Shown: piece by piece, positions 28,172 through 36,365 of the stretch | How positions within the stretch are numbered: the stretch's first letter is position 1 | Layout: each line of letters begins with the position of its first letter | Assembly: GCA_934454525.1 (NCBI GenBank) | Contig: CAKSFM010000001.1 | Span: forward strand, 62,001 to 126,000 | Direction: 5' to 3' | DNA: 64,000 nucleotides | DNA from: an uncultured Clostridia bacterium | GTDB taxonomy: Bacteria > Bacillota > Clostridia > UMGS1883 | Position numbers and translations under genes: made by a program | The notes under the pieces: model-generated | What the model saw: only the letters and a program-made list of their open reading frames with translations | Told to the model about the DNA's origin: nothing | The model's database searches: none

Positions 28172-28891
28172 ATGAAGCTTGTCACTAAAATAAAAACCGC
28201 GGCGCGGAAAAGATACGTTCACCTTATCAGGAAGCTTAATCTGGACGAATATATTCATTACATAGGCGGAAATGATTTTCTTCCCCCTCCGCTGCCGCCG
28301 GAAGAGGAACGGAAGTATCTGCTTACGATAACCGAGCCGGACAGCCGCCGAATTCTGATTGAGCGGAATCTGCGGCTTGTTGTCTATATTGCAAAAAAGT
28401 TTGAAAATACGAACATATGCGTTGACGACCTTGTTTCAATCGGAACAATCGGACTAATAAAAGCAATCAATACATTCAGAACCGACAAAAATATAAAGCT
28501 CGCCACATATGCCAGCCGCTGCATAGAAAATGAAATTCTGATGTACCTCCGTAAAAATAATTCTCAGAAAACAGAAATATCGTTTGATGAGCCGCTCAAT
28601 GTTGACCTTGACGGAAACGAGCTTCTCTTAAGCGATATACTCGGCAGCGATGACGACAGCGTTGACCGCCGCCTTGAGGAGGAGGTTGAGCGCCAGCTGC
28701 TTAAATCGGCGATGTCAAGGCTTGGCGAGCGCGAAAAACAGATTATGGAAATGCGCTACGGACTTGGCGGCAGAGCCGAAAAAACACAAAAAGAGGTTGC
28801 CGATATGCTTGGGATAAGTCAAAGCTATATATCGCGCCTTGAAAAAAGGATAATTGAACGGCTGAAAAAGGATATCGCAAAAAACATATAA
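28172..28891 (+). CDS. sigE: Sporulation sigma factor SigE (pro-form)
   Basis: This 239-residue sigma-70-family protein has region 2 (RNLRLVVYIAKKFENT, DDLVSIGTIGLIKAI, YASRCIENEILMYLR) and region 4 (REKQIMEMRYGL, EVADMLGISQSYISRLEKR). The N-terminal 30 residues before HYIGGNDFLPPPLPPEEE form the pro-sequence normally removed by SpoIIGA. Mother-cell sigma-E should drive spoIIID in this window, whose promoter fits. Confidence 0.96.
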   Translation: MKLVTKIKTAARKRYVHLIRKLNLDEYIHYIGGNDFLPPPLPPEEERKYLLTITEPDSRRILIERNLRLVVYIAKKFENTNICVDDLVSIGTIGLIKAINTFRTDKNIKLATYASRCIENEILMYLRKNNSQKTEISFDEPLNVDLDGNELLLSDILGSDDDSVDRRLEEEVERQLLKSAMSRLGEREKQIMEMRYGLGGRAEKTQKEVADMLGISQSYISRLEKRIIERLKKDIAKNI

Positions 28892-28895
28892 AAAT

Positions 28896-28931
28896 AAATC
28901 AGCATATGCCGCGCATGGCATATGCTGATTT
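28896..28931 (+). terminator. Hairpin after sigE
   Basis: A 15-bp perfect stem (AAATCAGCATATGCC and its complement) with a 6-nt loop lies directly after the sigE stop. The T-run is short, and the MITE-like repeat starts at the next base. Confidence 0.65.
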
Positions 28932-29170
28932 CAGACTGTCGAAAAAGTCGGTCAACCACAAGCAAGCTATAAGTTTTATCACATTAATTTTAAAGAATTT
29001 TTGATTCAAAAACAAATTGCACTTAAATCAGATGTTTGTTTGCCTCAACCTCCAAACCCCGAAATTTCAGGGCTTTTGCTTGTTTCCGTCCGGCGCGCCC
29101 TCTAACGTACCTTTGTACGCCGACGAGTGCGCGCCGAACAGATTTACCTTTCTTTTTCAACGTCTGCCAG
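28932..29170. repeat. 239-bp MITE-like repeat, copy 1
   Basis: This segment is the inverted partner of 42133-42371. Both are exactly 239 bp and about 91% identical when aligned by eye. The ends are imperfect inverted repeats (CAGACTGTCGAAAAAG against CAGACGTTGAAAAAG). There is no coding frame of note. It fills the gap between sigE and the DUF378 gene. Confidence 0.82.
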
Positions 29171-29178
29171 AAGATTTC

Positions 29179-29394
29179 TCAGTGTGAATGCTGCGTTTCA
29201 CTGACGGGCAGCTTTTCCTTGAAGAGAAGCGTTATACACCACAGTCCGGCAATGCCGACAACAGTGTAAATAATCCTGCTGAGAACAGCCGACTGACCGC
29301 CGAAAAGCATTGCTACAAGGTCAATGCCGAAAAGACCTATCGATCCCCAGTTAAGTGCGCCGATTATGGCGATTACCAAAGCAGTGTTATCCAT
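29179..29394 (-). CDS. DUF378 small membrane protein
   Basis: ATG 29394 is the likely start (AAGGAG lies nine bases upstream). The 71-residue product MDNTALVIAIIGALNWGSIG continues with LFGIDLVAMLFGG and a second hydrophobic span (IIYTVVGIAGLWCITLLF). Two membrane helices and the ALNWGSIGLFGIDLV block are typical of the YuzA/DUF378 family, whose function is unknown. It stands alone, downstream of a transporter gene on the same strand. Confidence 0.82.
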   Translation of the reverse strand: MDNTALVIAIIGALNWGSIGLFGIDLVAMLFGGQSAVLSRIIYTVVGIAGLWCITLLFKEKLPVSETQHSH

Positions 29395-29470
29395 GGCTAT
29401 CAACTCCTTCAATAACATTATAATCATCTTTTTGCGTTTTCATTCATGCCATGAATAATTTTTGTTAATA

Positions 29471-30733
29471 TTAAGCAAATATAACAATCATAAACTGCGA
29501 CACCAGCACAACTGCAAGAAGCGCAATGGGATATGTTGCGGCATAAGCCGAGGCAACATCCTCTGTTTTGGCAACATGGATAAGTGTGCCGAGCGCCGGG
29601 GTGCTTGTCATTCCGCCTGTTATCGAACCGAGCGAGTTGAGCAGGCTGAGGCGGAGCGCCTTTGTTGCCACGATAAATCCGATAATCATCGGAACAAGCG
29701 TCATCAAAGCGCCGTACAGGAAGTAAACCGGTTTGAAATATTTAACGAAGTTTGCACCGCCGGCAACACCCGCGCCTATGAGGAAAATCATCAGTCCAAG
29801 CTCACGAAGGCAGCCGAGAGTGCTCTTCGGCGGCATAATGTTAATTTTTCCGATATGTGAGAAATGACCGAATACAAGCGCGGTGATAAGTGCGCCGCCG
29901 GTGGTTGTCAGGGAAAAGCAGGTTCCCGAAAGACCCTGCGAAGTAAGCGGAATCCTGATATTTCCGAGAATTAAACCGATCACGGCGGCAAGGCCGAAAG
30001 CGCCGAGACCCATATCGTCAATATCAATAAGCTTTAAATTTTCCTTTTTTACCGCACCGGTGTCAACGCTTGCAAGCTTTTTGCGTTCCTCATCCATATC
30101 GGCATGAACAATTTTGGGAAGAATCTGCACAAACAGAACAACGCCGATAACGCCGAAAAGATATGCAATTCCGTAACCGACGGTTACGGCGGATTCAAGC
30201 TCGTTTGCCATTGCCGCATTTGATGAGAACACGTTTCTCACGGTTTCCTTAGCTGCGGAAAATCCCGGAGTTGTTGTGAGCGAGCCCGAAAGCAGACCGT
30301 CCATTAACGCAAGGAACTGCGTTTTATCCGTTTCAAAGCGGCTTCCGATAAGATAGCACAGAACGCACGTGAGTCCGCCCGAAAGAATTATTGCAATTCC
30401 GAGAAGTATGTACGATTTAAAATTGTTCTTCAGATTTTTGAAGAATTTCGGACCTGCAATAAATCCGACCGAGGTTACAAAGAACACAAGTCCGAGATTT
30501 TCAACTATCTTCAGTCCGTTATGCGCAATTTCCGCGCTCTGAAGCGCATTCGTAAGCTTTTCATAAAAAAACGCTCCGTAAAGCAGCGACACAACAAACA
30601 CGCCGGCAGTTCCGAGAGAAACGCCTTTTATTGTGATTCGCCCGAGAAGATATCCGAGCGCAACTATTATCATTATCGAAAATATCAGATATGAAACATC
30701 CGATATTTTAATAACGCCGTTTAATAAATTCAT
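29471..30733 (-). CDS. AspT-type (aspartate-alanine exchanger family) dicarboxylate transporter without RCK domains
   Basis: This 420-residue integral membrane protein has two related halves, each with family patterns: ALGYLLGRITIKGVSLGTAGV, LGLVFFVTSVGFIAGPKF, LDGLLSGSLTTTPGF, and in the second half LGLMIFLIGAGVAGGANFV and LGSITGGMTSTPALG. AspT exchangers move aspartate/alanine or other dicarboxylates, and most have central RCK/TrkA-C domains. Here only a short charged loop (about residues 220-250) joins the halves, so cytoplasmic regulation appears lost. As the last gene after frdA it probably exchanges or exports a C4-dicarboxylate such as succinate; this is inference from context. Confidence 0.75.
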   Translation of the reverse strand: MNLLNGVIKISDVSYLIFSIMIIVALGYLLGRITIKGVSLGTAGVFVVSLLYGAFFYEKLTNALQSAEIAHNGLKIVENLGLVFFVTSVGFIAGPKFFKNLKNNFKSYILLGIAIILSGGLTCVLCYLIGSRFETDKTQFLALMDGLLSGSLTTTPGFSAAKETVRNVFSSNAAMANELESAVTVGYGIAYLFGVIGVVLFVQILPKIVHADMDEERKKLASVDTGAVKKENLKLIDIDDMGLGAFGLAAVIGLILGNIRIPLTSQGLSGTCFSLTTTGGALITALVFGHFSHIGKINIMPPKSTLGCLRELGLMIFLIGAGVAGGANFVKYFKPVYFLYGALMTLVPMIIGFIVATKALRLSLLNSLGSITGGMTSTPALGTLIHVAKTEDVASAYAATYPIALLAVVLVSQFMIVIFA

Positions 30734-30761
30734 CCTATAAAACCCCTCTTTTTAAGCGTGC

Positions 30762-30789
30762 GCACACGTTTTCGGCAGAAAACGTGTGC
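30762..30789 (-). terminator. Hairpin between frdA and the transporter gene
   Basis: An 11-bp perfect stem (GCACACGTTTT with its complement) and a 6-nt loop lie in the 62-nt frdA-transporter gap. It lacks a T-run on the minus strand, so it may be a partial terminator or an mRNA-stabilising hairpin that lowers transporter expression. Confidence 0.5.
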
Positions 30790-30795
30790 ATCAGC

Positions 30796-32403
30796 TTATA
30801 TTTCACTTTTTTTATTCGTGTAGTTGGGAAGAAGCTTGGGCGAAACCGCGTCCGTTTTTATTCCGGCTGCTTCGCGCTCCGCGTCGAATTTTGCAATGTG
30901 GTCAAGCGTGAGCTTTCCGAGCTTAACGTTCTTTGCACACGCCGCCGCATTCTGACCGGCATTTCTGCCGAACACGATAATATCGAGCAGCGAATTTCCC
31001 ATAAGGCGGTTTTTGCCGTGGATTCCTCCGACAGCTTCACCTGCAACAAACAGATTTTCAACGTTTGTTGTCATTCCGTTTACGTTTATGTCAAGTCCGC
31101 CGTTCTGATAATGCAGCGTGGGATAAACAAGAATCGGTTCTTTTCTTATATCGATTCCGTAGCTTGCAAACATTCTCATCATCGCCGGGATACGTTTCTC
31201 AATAGTACCCTCTCCGCCGATTGCTTCAATCATGGGAGTGTCGAGCCAAACGGCGCTGCCGCTGCCCGTGTCAACACCCTCGCCGCGGTCGGAACATTCA
31301 CGGATAATCGACGCTGCGGAAACGTCACGCGTTTCAAGCGGATGCATAAACACCTTACCGTCGCGGTTAACGAGCTTTGCACCGAGCGAACGAACCTTTT
31401 CGGTTACAAGGGCGCCGAATATCTGCTGCGGAAATGCCGCACCGGTGGGATGATACTGAAGCGTTTCGGGATAAAGAAGCTTCGCGCCAACACGGTAACC
31501 GAGAACAAGACCGTCAGCCGTTGCGCCGTAGTGATTGGAGGTCGGGAAACCCTGATAATGCATTCTTCCTGCGCCGCCGGTTGCGATTATAACAGTCTTT
31601 GCGCGCGCAACCATCAGCTCATGTGTTTCCATGTTCATAAGAACAGCGCCTGCGGCTTTGCCGCTTTCGTCCAGAATAAGTTCGATTGCGGAAGTAAAGT
31701 CAACAATCGGGATATTGCGGTTGATAACCTCATCACGCAGTGTGCGCATGATTTCCGCACCGGAATAATCCTTTGCCGCATGCATACGCTTGCGCGATGT
31801 GCCGCCGCCGTGCGTTGTTATCATCGTTCCGTCCTCTTCCTTGTCGAATTCAACGCCAAGGTTATTCAGCCAGAGAATCGCCTCGGGAGCGTCGCACACA
31901 AGCTTTGCCAAAAGCTCGCGCTTTGCCGCATAGTGACCGCCGCCGAATGCGTCCACAAAATGAATTGCCGGCGAATCGTTCGGCTTATCCGCCGCCTGGA
32001 TTCCGCCCTCCGCCATCATGGTGTTTGCGTCACCCATGCGCAGCTTTGTGACAATCATCGTTTTCGCGCCTGCGTTGTCCGCCTCGATTGCAGCCGACGC
32101 GCCTGCGCCGCCGCCGCCGATGATAAGCACGTCAACATCATATGTAACATCGTCAAGATTTACGTCCGCCGCGCTGATTCTGCTGTGTGCCTGAAGCATT
32201 TCGCAAAGCTCATGCGGAACGGATTCACCCTTATTGGGGCCTATTTTAAGCTCACTGAATTCACTTTTTTTATAATCGGGATGATAAGCCGCAAGCAAAT
32301 CGTCCTTCTCCTGTGCTGTCATGCGCTTAGGCTCATAGGCAATGTTTTCCTTGCGCGCCGCCTCAACTGCCTTAAGCGATTCCTGAAATTCTTTTGAATA
32401 CAT
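30796..32403 (-). CDS. frdA: Soluble fumarate reductase/succinate dehydrogenase-type flavoprotein
   Basis: The flavoprotein (535 residues) has an FAD site DVLIIGGGGAGASAAIEA near residue 90, the substrate and active-site blocks LQYHPTGAAF, ETRDVSAASIIREC, and HYQNGGLDINVN, and a C-terminal VGGIHGKNRLMGNSLLDI. The His that carries covalent FAD in membrane SdhA/FrdA is absent (MMAEGGIQAA), so FAD should be non-covalent as in soluble fumarate reductases and aspartate oxidase. No membrane anchor subunit is encoded nearby. It pairs with the Fe-S protein upstream. With mdh and fumC in the same array, fumarate to succinate is the likely reaction. Confidence 0.85.
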   Translation of the reverse strand: MYSKEFQESLKAVEAARKENIAYEPKRMTAQEKDDLLAAYHPDYKKSEFSELKIGPNKGESVPHELCEMLQAHSRISAADVNLDDVTYDVDVLIIGGGGAGASAAIEADNAGAKTMIVTKLRMGDANTMMAEGGIQAADKPNDSPAIHFVDAFGGGHYAAKRELLAKLVCDAPEAILWLNNLGVEFDKEEDGTMITTHGGGTSRKRMHAAKDYSGAEIMRTLRDEVINRNIPIVDFTSAIELILDESGKAAGAVLMNMETHELMVARAKTVIIATGGAGRMHYQGFPTSNHYGATADGLVLGYRVGAKLLYPETLQYHPTGAAFPQQIFGALVTEKVRSLGAKLVNRDGKVFMHPLETRDVSAASIIRECSDRGEGVDTGSGSAVWLDTPMIEAIGGEGTIEKRIPAMMRMFASYGIDIRKEPILVYPTLHYQNGGLDINVNGMTTNVENLFVAGEAVGGIHGKNRLMGNSLLDIIVFGRNAGQNAAACAKNVKLGKLTLDHIAKFDAEREAAGIKTDAVSPKLLPNYTNKKSEI

Positions 32404-32415
32404 GCTTATCCCTCC

Positions 32416-33090
32416 TTACTTTTCGATTTCTCTGTTATTGTAAAGCTCTTTGAGTTCCTCAACGGGTTTTCCCATAAGGTTTTCAATCAGCTCTGTAAAT
32501 GTGCCGTCCTTGATTTCCTTAACGCGGTTTTCAAGGTGCTCTGTTTTCGGAGCAAGATACTTTCCGTTCAGCCTTCTTGCAAGCATTGCAACCTGCGGAT
32601 GCGAAATGCCTGCCGGACAGCGCGATGAACAAACGCCGCACATAACGCAGTCAAACGATTCTTCTGCGCATTTGTCAAACTCGCCGCGCTGAGCATATGC
32701 AATATACTGCATAACGTTAAGGCTCTGAGTGCAGTTCTTTGTGCAGGCATTGCAGCCCACACACGCATAGATCTCGGGATAAAGCTGCATCATTATCTGC
32801 TCTGTGGGTTTAATTTTTTCAATATCGTAAACCTGCTTGACAAGCGGAAAGAAAGGCAGTGTTGCAACATACATGTTGTTTTCAACCTTTGTCTGGCAGG
32901 CAAGACAGGTTTTAAGCTCTCTGTCACCCTTAATGCGGTAGATTGTTGCGCATGCGCCGCAGAAACCGTTGCGGCAGCCGCAGCCGCGCACAAGCTGATA
33001 CCCTGCATATTCCATTGCGCGCATAATGGTGAGATTGTCCGGCACACTGTACTTTTTGCCGAACAGGTAAACATCAACCATATTTTCCAT
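32416..33090 (-). CDS. frdB: Fumarate reductase-type iron-sulfur subunit ([2Fe-2S] plus two [4Fe-4S])
   Basis: Start ATG 33090 is chosen because AAGGAG precedes it by nine bases; the frame opens earlier. The N-terminal ferredoxin domain has CGCRNGFCGAC and then LKTCLAC (a [2Fe-2S] site), followed by CVGCNACTKNC and CVMCGVCSSRCP (two [4Fe-4S] sites). This is closer to TfrB/HdrC-style electron carriers than to the [2Fe-2S]/[4Fe-4S]/[3Fe-4S] set of membrane SdhB. The C-terminus (TFTELIENLMGKPVEELKEL) contains no membrane segment. It should pass electrons between the Flx-Hdr module upstream and the flavoprotein downstream. Confidence 0.82.
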   Translation of the reverse strand: MENMVDVYLFGKKYSVPDNLTIMRAMEYAGYQLVRGCGCRNGFCGACATIYRIKGDRELKTCLACQTKVENNMYVATLPFFPLVKQVYDIEKIKPTEQIMMQLYPEIYACVGCNACTKNCTQSLNVMQYIAYAQRGEFDKCAEESFDCVMCGVCSSRCPAGISHPQVAMLARRLNGKYLAPKTEHLENRVKEIKDGTFTELIENLMGKPVEELKELYNNREIEK

Positions 33091-33106
33091 ATTCAAACTC
33101 TCCTTA

Positions 33107-33940
33107 TCAATATTCATTCGGAAGCTCGTCAAGTTCATCGCAGCGGAAAACGGGGCCGTCCTTGCAGACATATTTTGCTCCGATATTGCATCTGCCGCAT
33201 TTGCCGATGCCGCACTTCATGCGAAGCTCCATCGTTGTATAAACCTGAGTTTTGTCAAAGCCGAGTTCCTGAAGTCCCGCCAGAGTAAATTTAATCATTA
33301 TAGGCGGACCGCAGAGCACAGCGGTTTTATCCGTTGAAAAGCCAAGCTCCTTAACATAATTCGGAACAAAGCCGACATGACCGTTCCACTCCGGCTGCTC
33401 GCGGTCAATCGTGAGATGCACGTTAACATTCTCATCGCCCGACCATTCATCAATTATTTCCTTATAATCAACAAGATCCTGCATACTGCGCGAGCCGTAC
33501 ACAATGTCGATTTTACCGTAGCGGTCACGATAATGACGGCAATAGTTGATAACAGAGCGAAGCGGAGCAAGACCGATACCTCCGGCGATGAACAGCAAAT
33601 CCTGCCCTGCAAACTCATCGTCTACGGGGAAAGGCCTGCCATAGGGTCCGCGGATTGTAATCTGCTGACCAACCTCCATGGAATGAAGCCACTCAGTCAC
33701 ACAGCCGCATTTTTTAATTGAAAATTCCATAAACTCAGTATTTGTCGGAGATGACGTTATTGAAAACATCGCTTCGCCGACCCCGGGGATTGAAAGCATC
33801 GCGCACTGACCGGGTTTATGCTCAAATGCCTTTTTGCCGTCCGGCGTTACAACACGGAAGGTCTTGACATCGGGCGTGTCGATTCGGATATCGGTTACAA
33901 CGCCCACAACGGGAATGAGGGGTTCTTTAATTTCAGCCAT
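33107..33940 (-). CDS. flxA: FlxA-like NAD(P)H:flavin oxidoreductase subunit
   Basis: This 277-residue protein has a ferredoxin-reductase layout: FAD-domain strand KPGQCAMLSIPGVGEAMFSI, nucleotide-binding LLFIAGGIGLAPLRSVI, and a C-terminal [2Fe-2S]-type cysteine cluster CGIGKCGRCNIG with a final Cys in VCKDGPVFRCDEL. This matches anaerobic sulfite reductase subunit B, hydrogenase gamma and FlxA proteins. In Flx-Hdr complexes this subunit takes hydride from NADH. It overlaps flxB by 8 nt and precedes frdB. Confidence 0.84.
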   Translation of the reverse strand: MAEIKEPLIPVVGVVTDIRIDTPDVKTFRVVTPDGKKAFEHKPGQCAMLSIPGVGEAMFSITSSPTNTEFMEFSIKKCGCVTEWLHSMEVGQQITIRGPYGRPFPVDDEFAGQDLLFIAGGIGLAPLRSVINYCRHYRDRYGKIDIVYGSRSMQDLVDYKEIIDEWSGDENVNVHLTIDREQPEWNGHVGFVPNYVKELGFSTDKTAVLCGPPIMIKFTLAGLQELGFDKTQVYTTMELRMKCGIGKCGRCNIGAKYVCKDGPVFRCDELDELPNEY

Positions 33941-34958
33941 TTTTCTGACCTCCCAACCTTTTCATAACCTTAACTATGTTCATTTTTATCGGGCATTTCG
34001 CAACGCATCTGCCGCAGCCGACGCACGAGAACAACCCGTCGTTATTTTCCGGATAATATACAAGCTTATGCATAAAGCGCTGACGGAAGCGTTCAAGCTG
34101 AGTAAGGCGCGGCTGCCCTGCCGACATCTTCGTGAAATCGGAATACATACACGAATCCCAGCAGCGGAAGCGCTTAACTCCGTGACCCGTATTGAAATCC
34201 TTTATATCATAGCACTGGCATGTGGGGCAGACGAAAGTGCAGGTACCGCAGCCGAGGCACGACTCGGAAAGCTCTTTCCATGCCGGGTCATCAAAGAACT
34301 CAGCCGTTTTGCCCGCTCCGAATTTATCTGCCGAAAGCTCCGCAAACGGAAGCTTTGAATATCTTTCGCGGATAAGCGTCTTCTGCTCCTCAACAGGGGC
34401 GGCATCGGCGTTATCCGTCACGCTCTCAACCGATTTTAAAAGCGCTTCTCCTTTTTCGCTTTTTGCCTCAAGATACAATGCGTCAGCCGTTTTGTGGCAG
34501 ACAATGTCCCCCTCCGGCTGCGCTGCGTCAATTCCGAACGATTTGCAAAAGCACGTTTCGGCAGGCTTTTCGCATGCGAGCGACATTATAATACCATGCT
34601 CACGGCGGTTTTTATAGTAAGTATCAGCCGGTTCGGAAAGGAACACGCGGTCAAGCACTTCAAAGCTCTTAACATCACACGCACGAACGCCGAATATAAC
34701 AAAATTCTCACACTCTTTGCGTGTGTCGATAACTTCGATATTTTTGCCCTCAACCTTAAAATCCATCAGGTTTTCCGTCTGCGGAAAAAAGAAATCCTTT
34801 GCACTGCGAACTGTGTTGAGCGATTCGGAAAGCGTTTTTCCGCTTTCCCATATGTCAAACTTCGCCCCTGCCTTTGTGTCAACAGGCAGATAAAGCGACA
34901 TTTCCGCGGCAATTGCCGCAAACAGCTTATCAAGCTTGTCAAGCGAAATTTTACGCAT
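33933..34958 (-). CDS. flxB: FlxB-like 4Fe-4S dicluster protein
   Basis: ATG 34958 (MRKISLDKLDKLF) is preferred over GTG 34967 from ribosome-site spacing. The roughly 341-residue protein resembles AsrA/FlxB: an N-terminal domain with FVIFGVRACDVKSFEVLDRVF and TCFCKSFG, then two [4Fe-4S] motifs CLGCGTCTFVCPTCQCYD and CVGCGRCVAKCP near the C-terminus. It is one of two homologous ferredoxin-type subunits here, the other being flxC. It overlaps both neighbours, so the subunits are made together. Confidence 0.8.
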   Translation of the reverse strand: MRKISLDKLDKLFAAIAAEMSLYLPVDTKAGAKFDIWESGKTLSESLNTVRSAKDFFFPQTENLMDFKVEGKNIEVIDTRKECENFVIFGVRACDVKSFEVLDRVFLSEPADTYYKNRREHGIIMSLACEKPAETCFCKSFGIDAAQPEGDIVCHKTADALYLEAKSEKGEALLKSVESVTDNADAAPVEEQKTLIRERYSKLPFAELSADKFGAGKTAEFFDDPAWKELSESCLGCGTCTFVCPTCQCYDIKDFNTGHGVKRFRCWDSCMYSDFTKMSAGQPRLTQLERFRQRFMHKLVYYPENNDGLFSCVGCGRCVAKCPIKMNIVKVMKRLGGQKNG

Positions 34959-35943
34959 TCTGCTCACCCCTTCCGACAGCCTCTGAGGGTTCTATATCCC
35001 CCGTTGTATAATTCACAATCGGAGCGCGGCTTCCTGCCTCAGCTCCTGCCTGATATTCGCCGTAAAATTCATCAATATCCTTGATGAACTTGCGGTTCAG
35101 CAGGTGAAGCGGAATATGCTGCGGACAAACACGCGAACATTCGCCGCAATCGGTGCAGCGGCCGGCAACATGAAACGCGCGGATTATATGGAACATTTTT
35201 TCCTCAAATGAGTTTGCCGCCGCCTTGTTCTGCACACCCGATTCAGGATTGTCAAACACGCACTTTTCACAGGTGCATGCCGGACATACATCGCGGCAGG
35301 CATTGCAGCGGATGCAGCGCGAAAGCTCACCCTGCCAGAAAGAAAATCTTTCATCGGGAGTCATTTTTTCAAGCTTTTCAACCTCGTCAAAACGGGCGGA
35401 ATCAAGAACTTCGCCATCTTCGCCGAGCAGTTCGTCATACGCAACATGCTTTTTTGACTTGCAGCAAGCGCATCTTTCAAGGAGCATCACATTTTTTTCC
35501 AGTGAAATCTCTCCGTCATAAAGCGTTTCAATCTCAATTGTTTCGCCGTTATCGGAAACGGAGGAAATGCCATCGGCACTTTCCTTTATTTTATTTATAT
35601 CAAGCATACCATCGCACGGAATTCCGACGGCATAAACCTTTTCGCGGTCAAAGCGGTGCTCCGTAAGCAGCTGATTAAAGCTATACGTGTCACACGGTTT
35701 GAGGAAAACCAGAACCTTGCTTTCCGTCTGTGCAGTTTCCTTTATAAGATATTTCGAGAAATTGGCGCCGCAGAAGCCGTTCCAGACAAACTCCTTTTCA
35801 AGTTCTTCACAGTCTGAGAAAACAGCGGGGGTCACGTCATAATCAAGCTCGCCGCTTTTCCACCCGAGCACACGGTCAACAGTGCCGTTTTTCAAAAGTT
35901 CGGAAGCTTTTTCCGTCAGCGTTTCGCGTTTTATTTCCTGCAT
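34951..35943 (-). CDS. flxC: FlxC-like 4Fe-4S dicluster protein
   Basis: ATG 35943 follows GGAGG by eight bases and overlaps the flxD stop. The roughly 330-residue product is a paralogue of flxB: KVLVFLKPCDTYSFNQLL parallels the ACDVKSFEVL region, LLERCACCKSKKH is an extra cysteine cluster, and CIRCNACRDVCPACTCEKC and CTDCGECSRVCP are two [4Fe-4S] sites. In FlxABCD-HdrABC systems two such proteins wire FlxA to FlxD/HdrA. Confidence 0.8.
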   Translation of the reverse strand: MQEIKRETLTEKASELLKNGTVDRVLGWKSGELDYDVTPAVFSDCEELEKEFVWNGFCGANFSKYLIKETAQTESKVLVFLKPCDTYSFNQLLTEHRFDREKVYAVGIPCDGMLDINKIKESADGISSVSDNGETIEIETLYDGEISLEKNVMLLERCACCKSKKHVAYDELLGEDGEVLDSARFDEVEKLEKMTPDERFSFWQGELSRCIRCNACRDVCPACTCEKCVFDNPESGVQNKAAANSFEEKMFHIIRAFHVAGRCTDCGECSRVCPQHIPLHLLNRKFIKDIDEFYGEYQAGAEAGSRAPIVNYTTGDIEPSEAVGRGEQNA

Positions 35944-36365
35944 CGCAAATCCTCCAATCTCTTGTTTTCTCCGAGAGCGGCAACCTTCTGAGCAAAATCG
36001 TTCATGGTTGCGGCAAACTTTGCGCCCTCTGCCGCGCTGACCCATTCAACGCGTGTGCGCTCTCTTTCAATGCCGAGATAATCAAGCATTGAGAACAGCA
36101 GCGCCATGCGGCGGCGTGTATAGTAGTTTCCCGATGTGTAATGGCAGTCACCAGGGTGACAGCCGCAGATTATAACTCCGTCCGCTCCGCGCTGAAATGC
36201 GCGGAGAATAAACATGGGATTCACCCTGCACGAGCAGGGAACGCGGATAATTTTAACGTCAGCCGGGTAATTAAGCCTGTTGTTTCCGGCGAGGTCTGCG
36301 CCGGCATATGAACACCAATTGCAGCAGAATGCGACAATCAGCGGTTTATATTCATTCATTTGCAT
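35931..36365 (-). CDS. flxD: FlxD / MvhD-type small Fe-S subunit
   Basis: The start at ATG 36365 has GGAGGT eight bases upstream and overlaps the hdrA stop. The 144-residue protein has the MvhD/FrhD family blocks: IVAFCCNWCSYAGADLAG, RVPCSCRVNPMFILRAF, GADGVIICGCHPGDCHY. The conserved cysteines bind a [2Fe-2S] cluster that links the electron-input module to HdrA. The position between hdrA and flxC is the usual one. Confidence 0.9.
   Translation of the reverse strand: MQMNEYKPLIVAFCCNWCSYAGADLAGNNRLNYPADVKIIRVPCSCRVNPMFILRAFQRGADGVIICGCHPGDCHYTSGNYYTRRRMALLFSMLDYLGIERERTRVEWVSAAEGAKFAATMNDFAQKVAALGENKRLEDLRCRK

Noticed and set aside
30784..32397. 537-codon plus-strand open frame opposite frdA
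   Set aside because: It is the antisense shadow of a gene with intact flavoprotein motifs; its own product is Cys/Arg-rich with no domain.
30796..32403. L-aspartate oxidase (nadB)
   Set aside because: No nadA or nadC nearby, while a dedicated Fe-S subunit precedes it, as in fumarate reductases.
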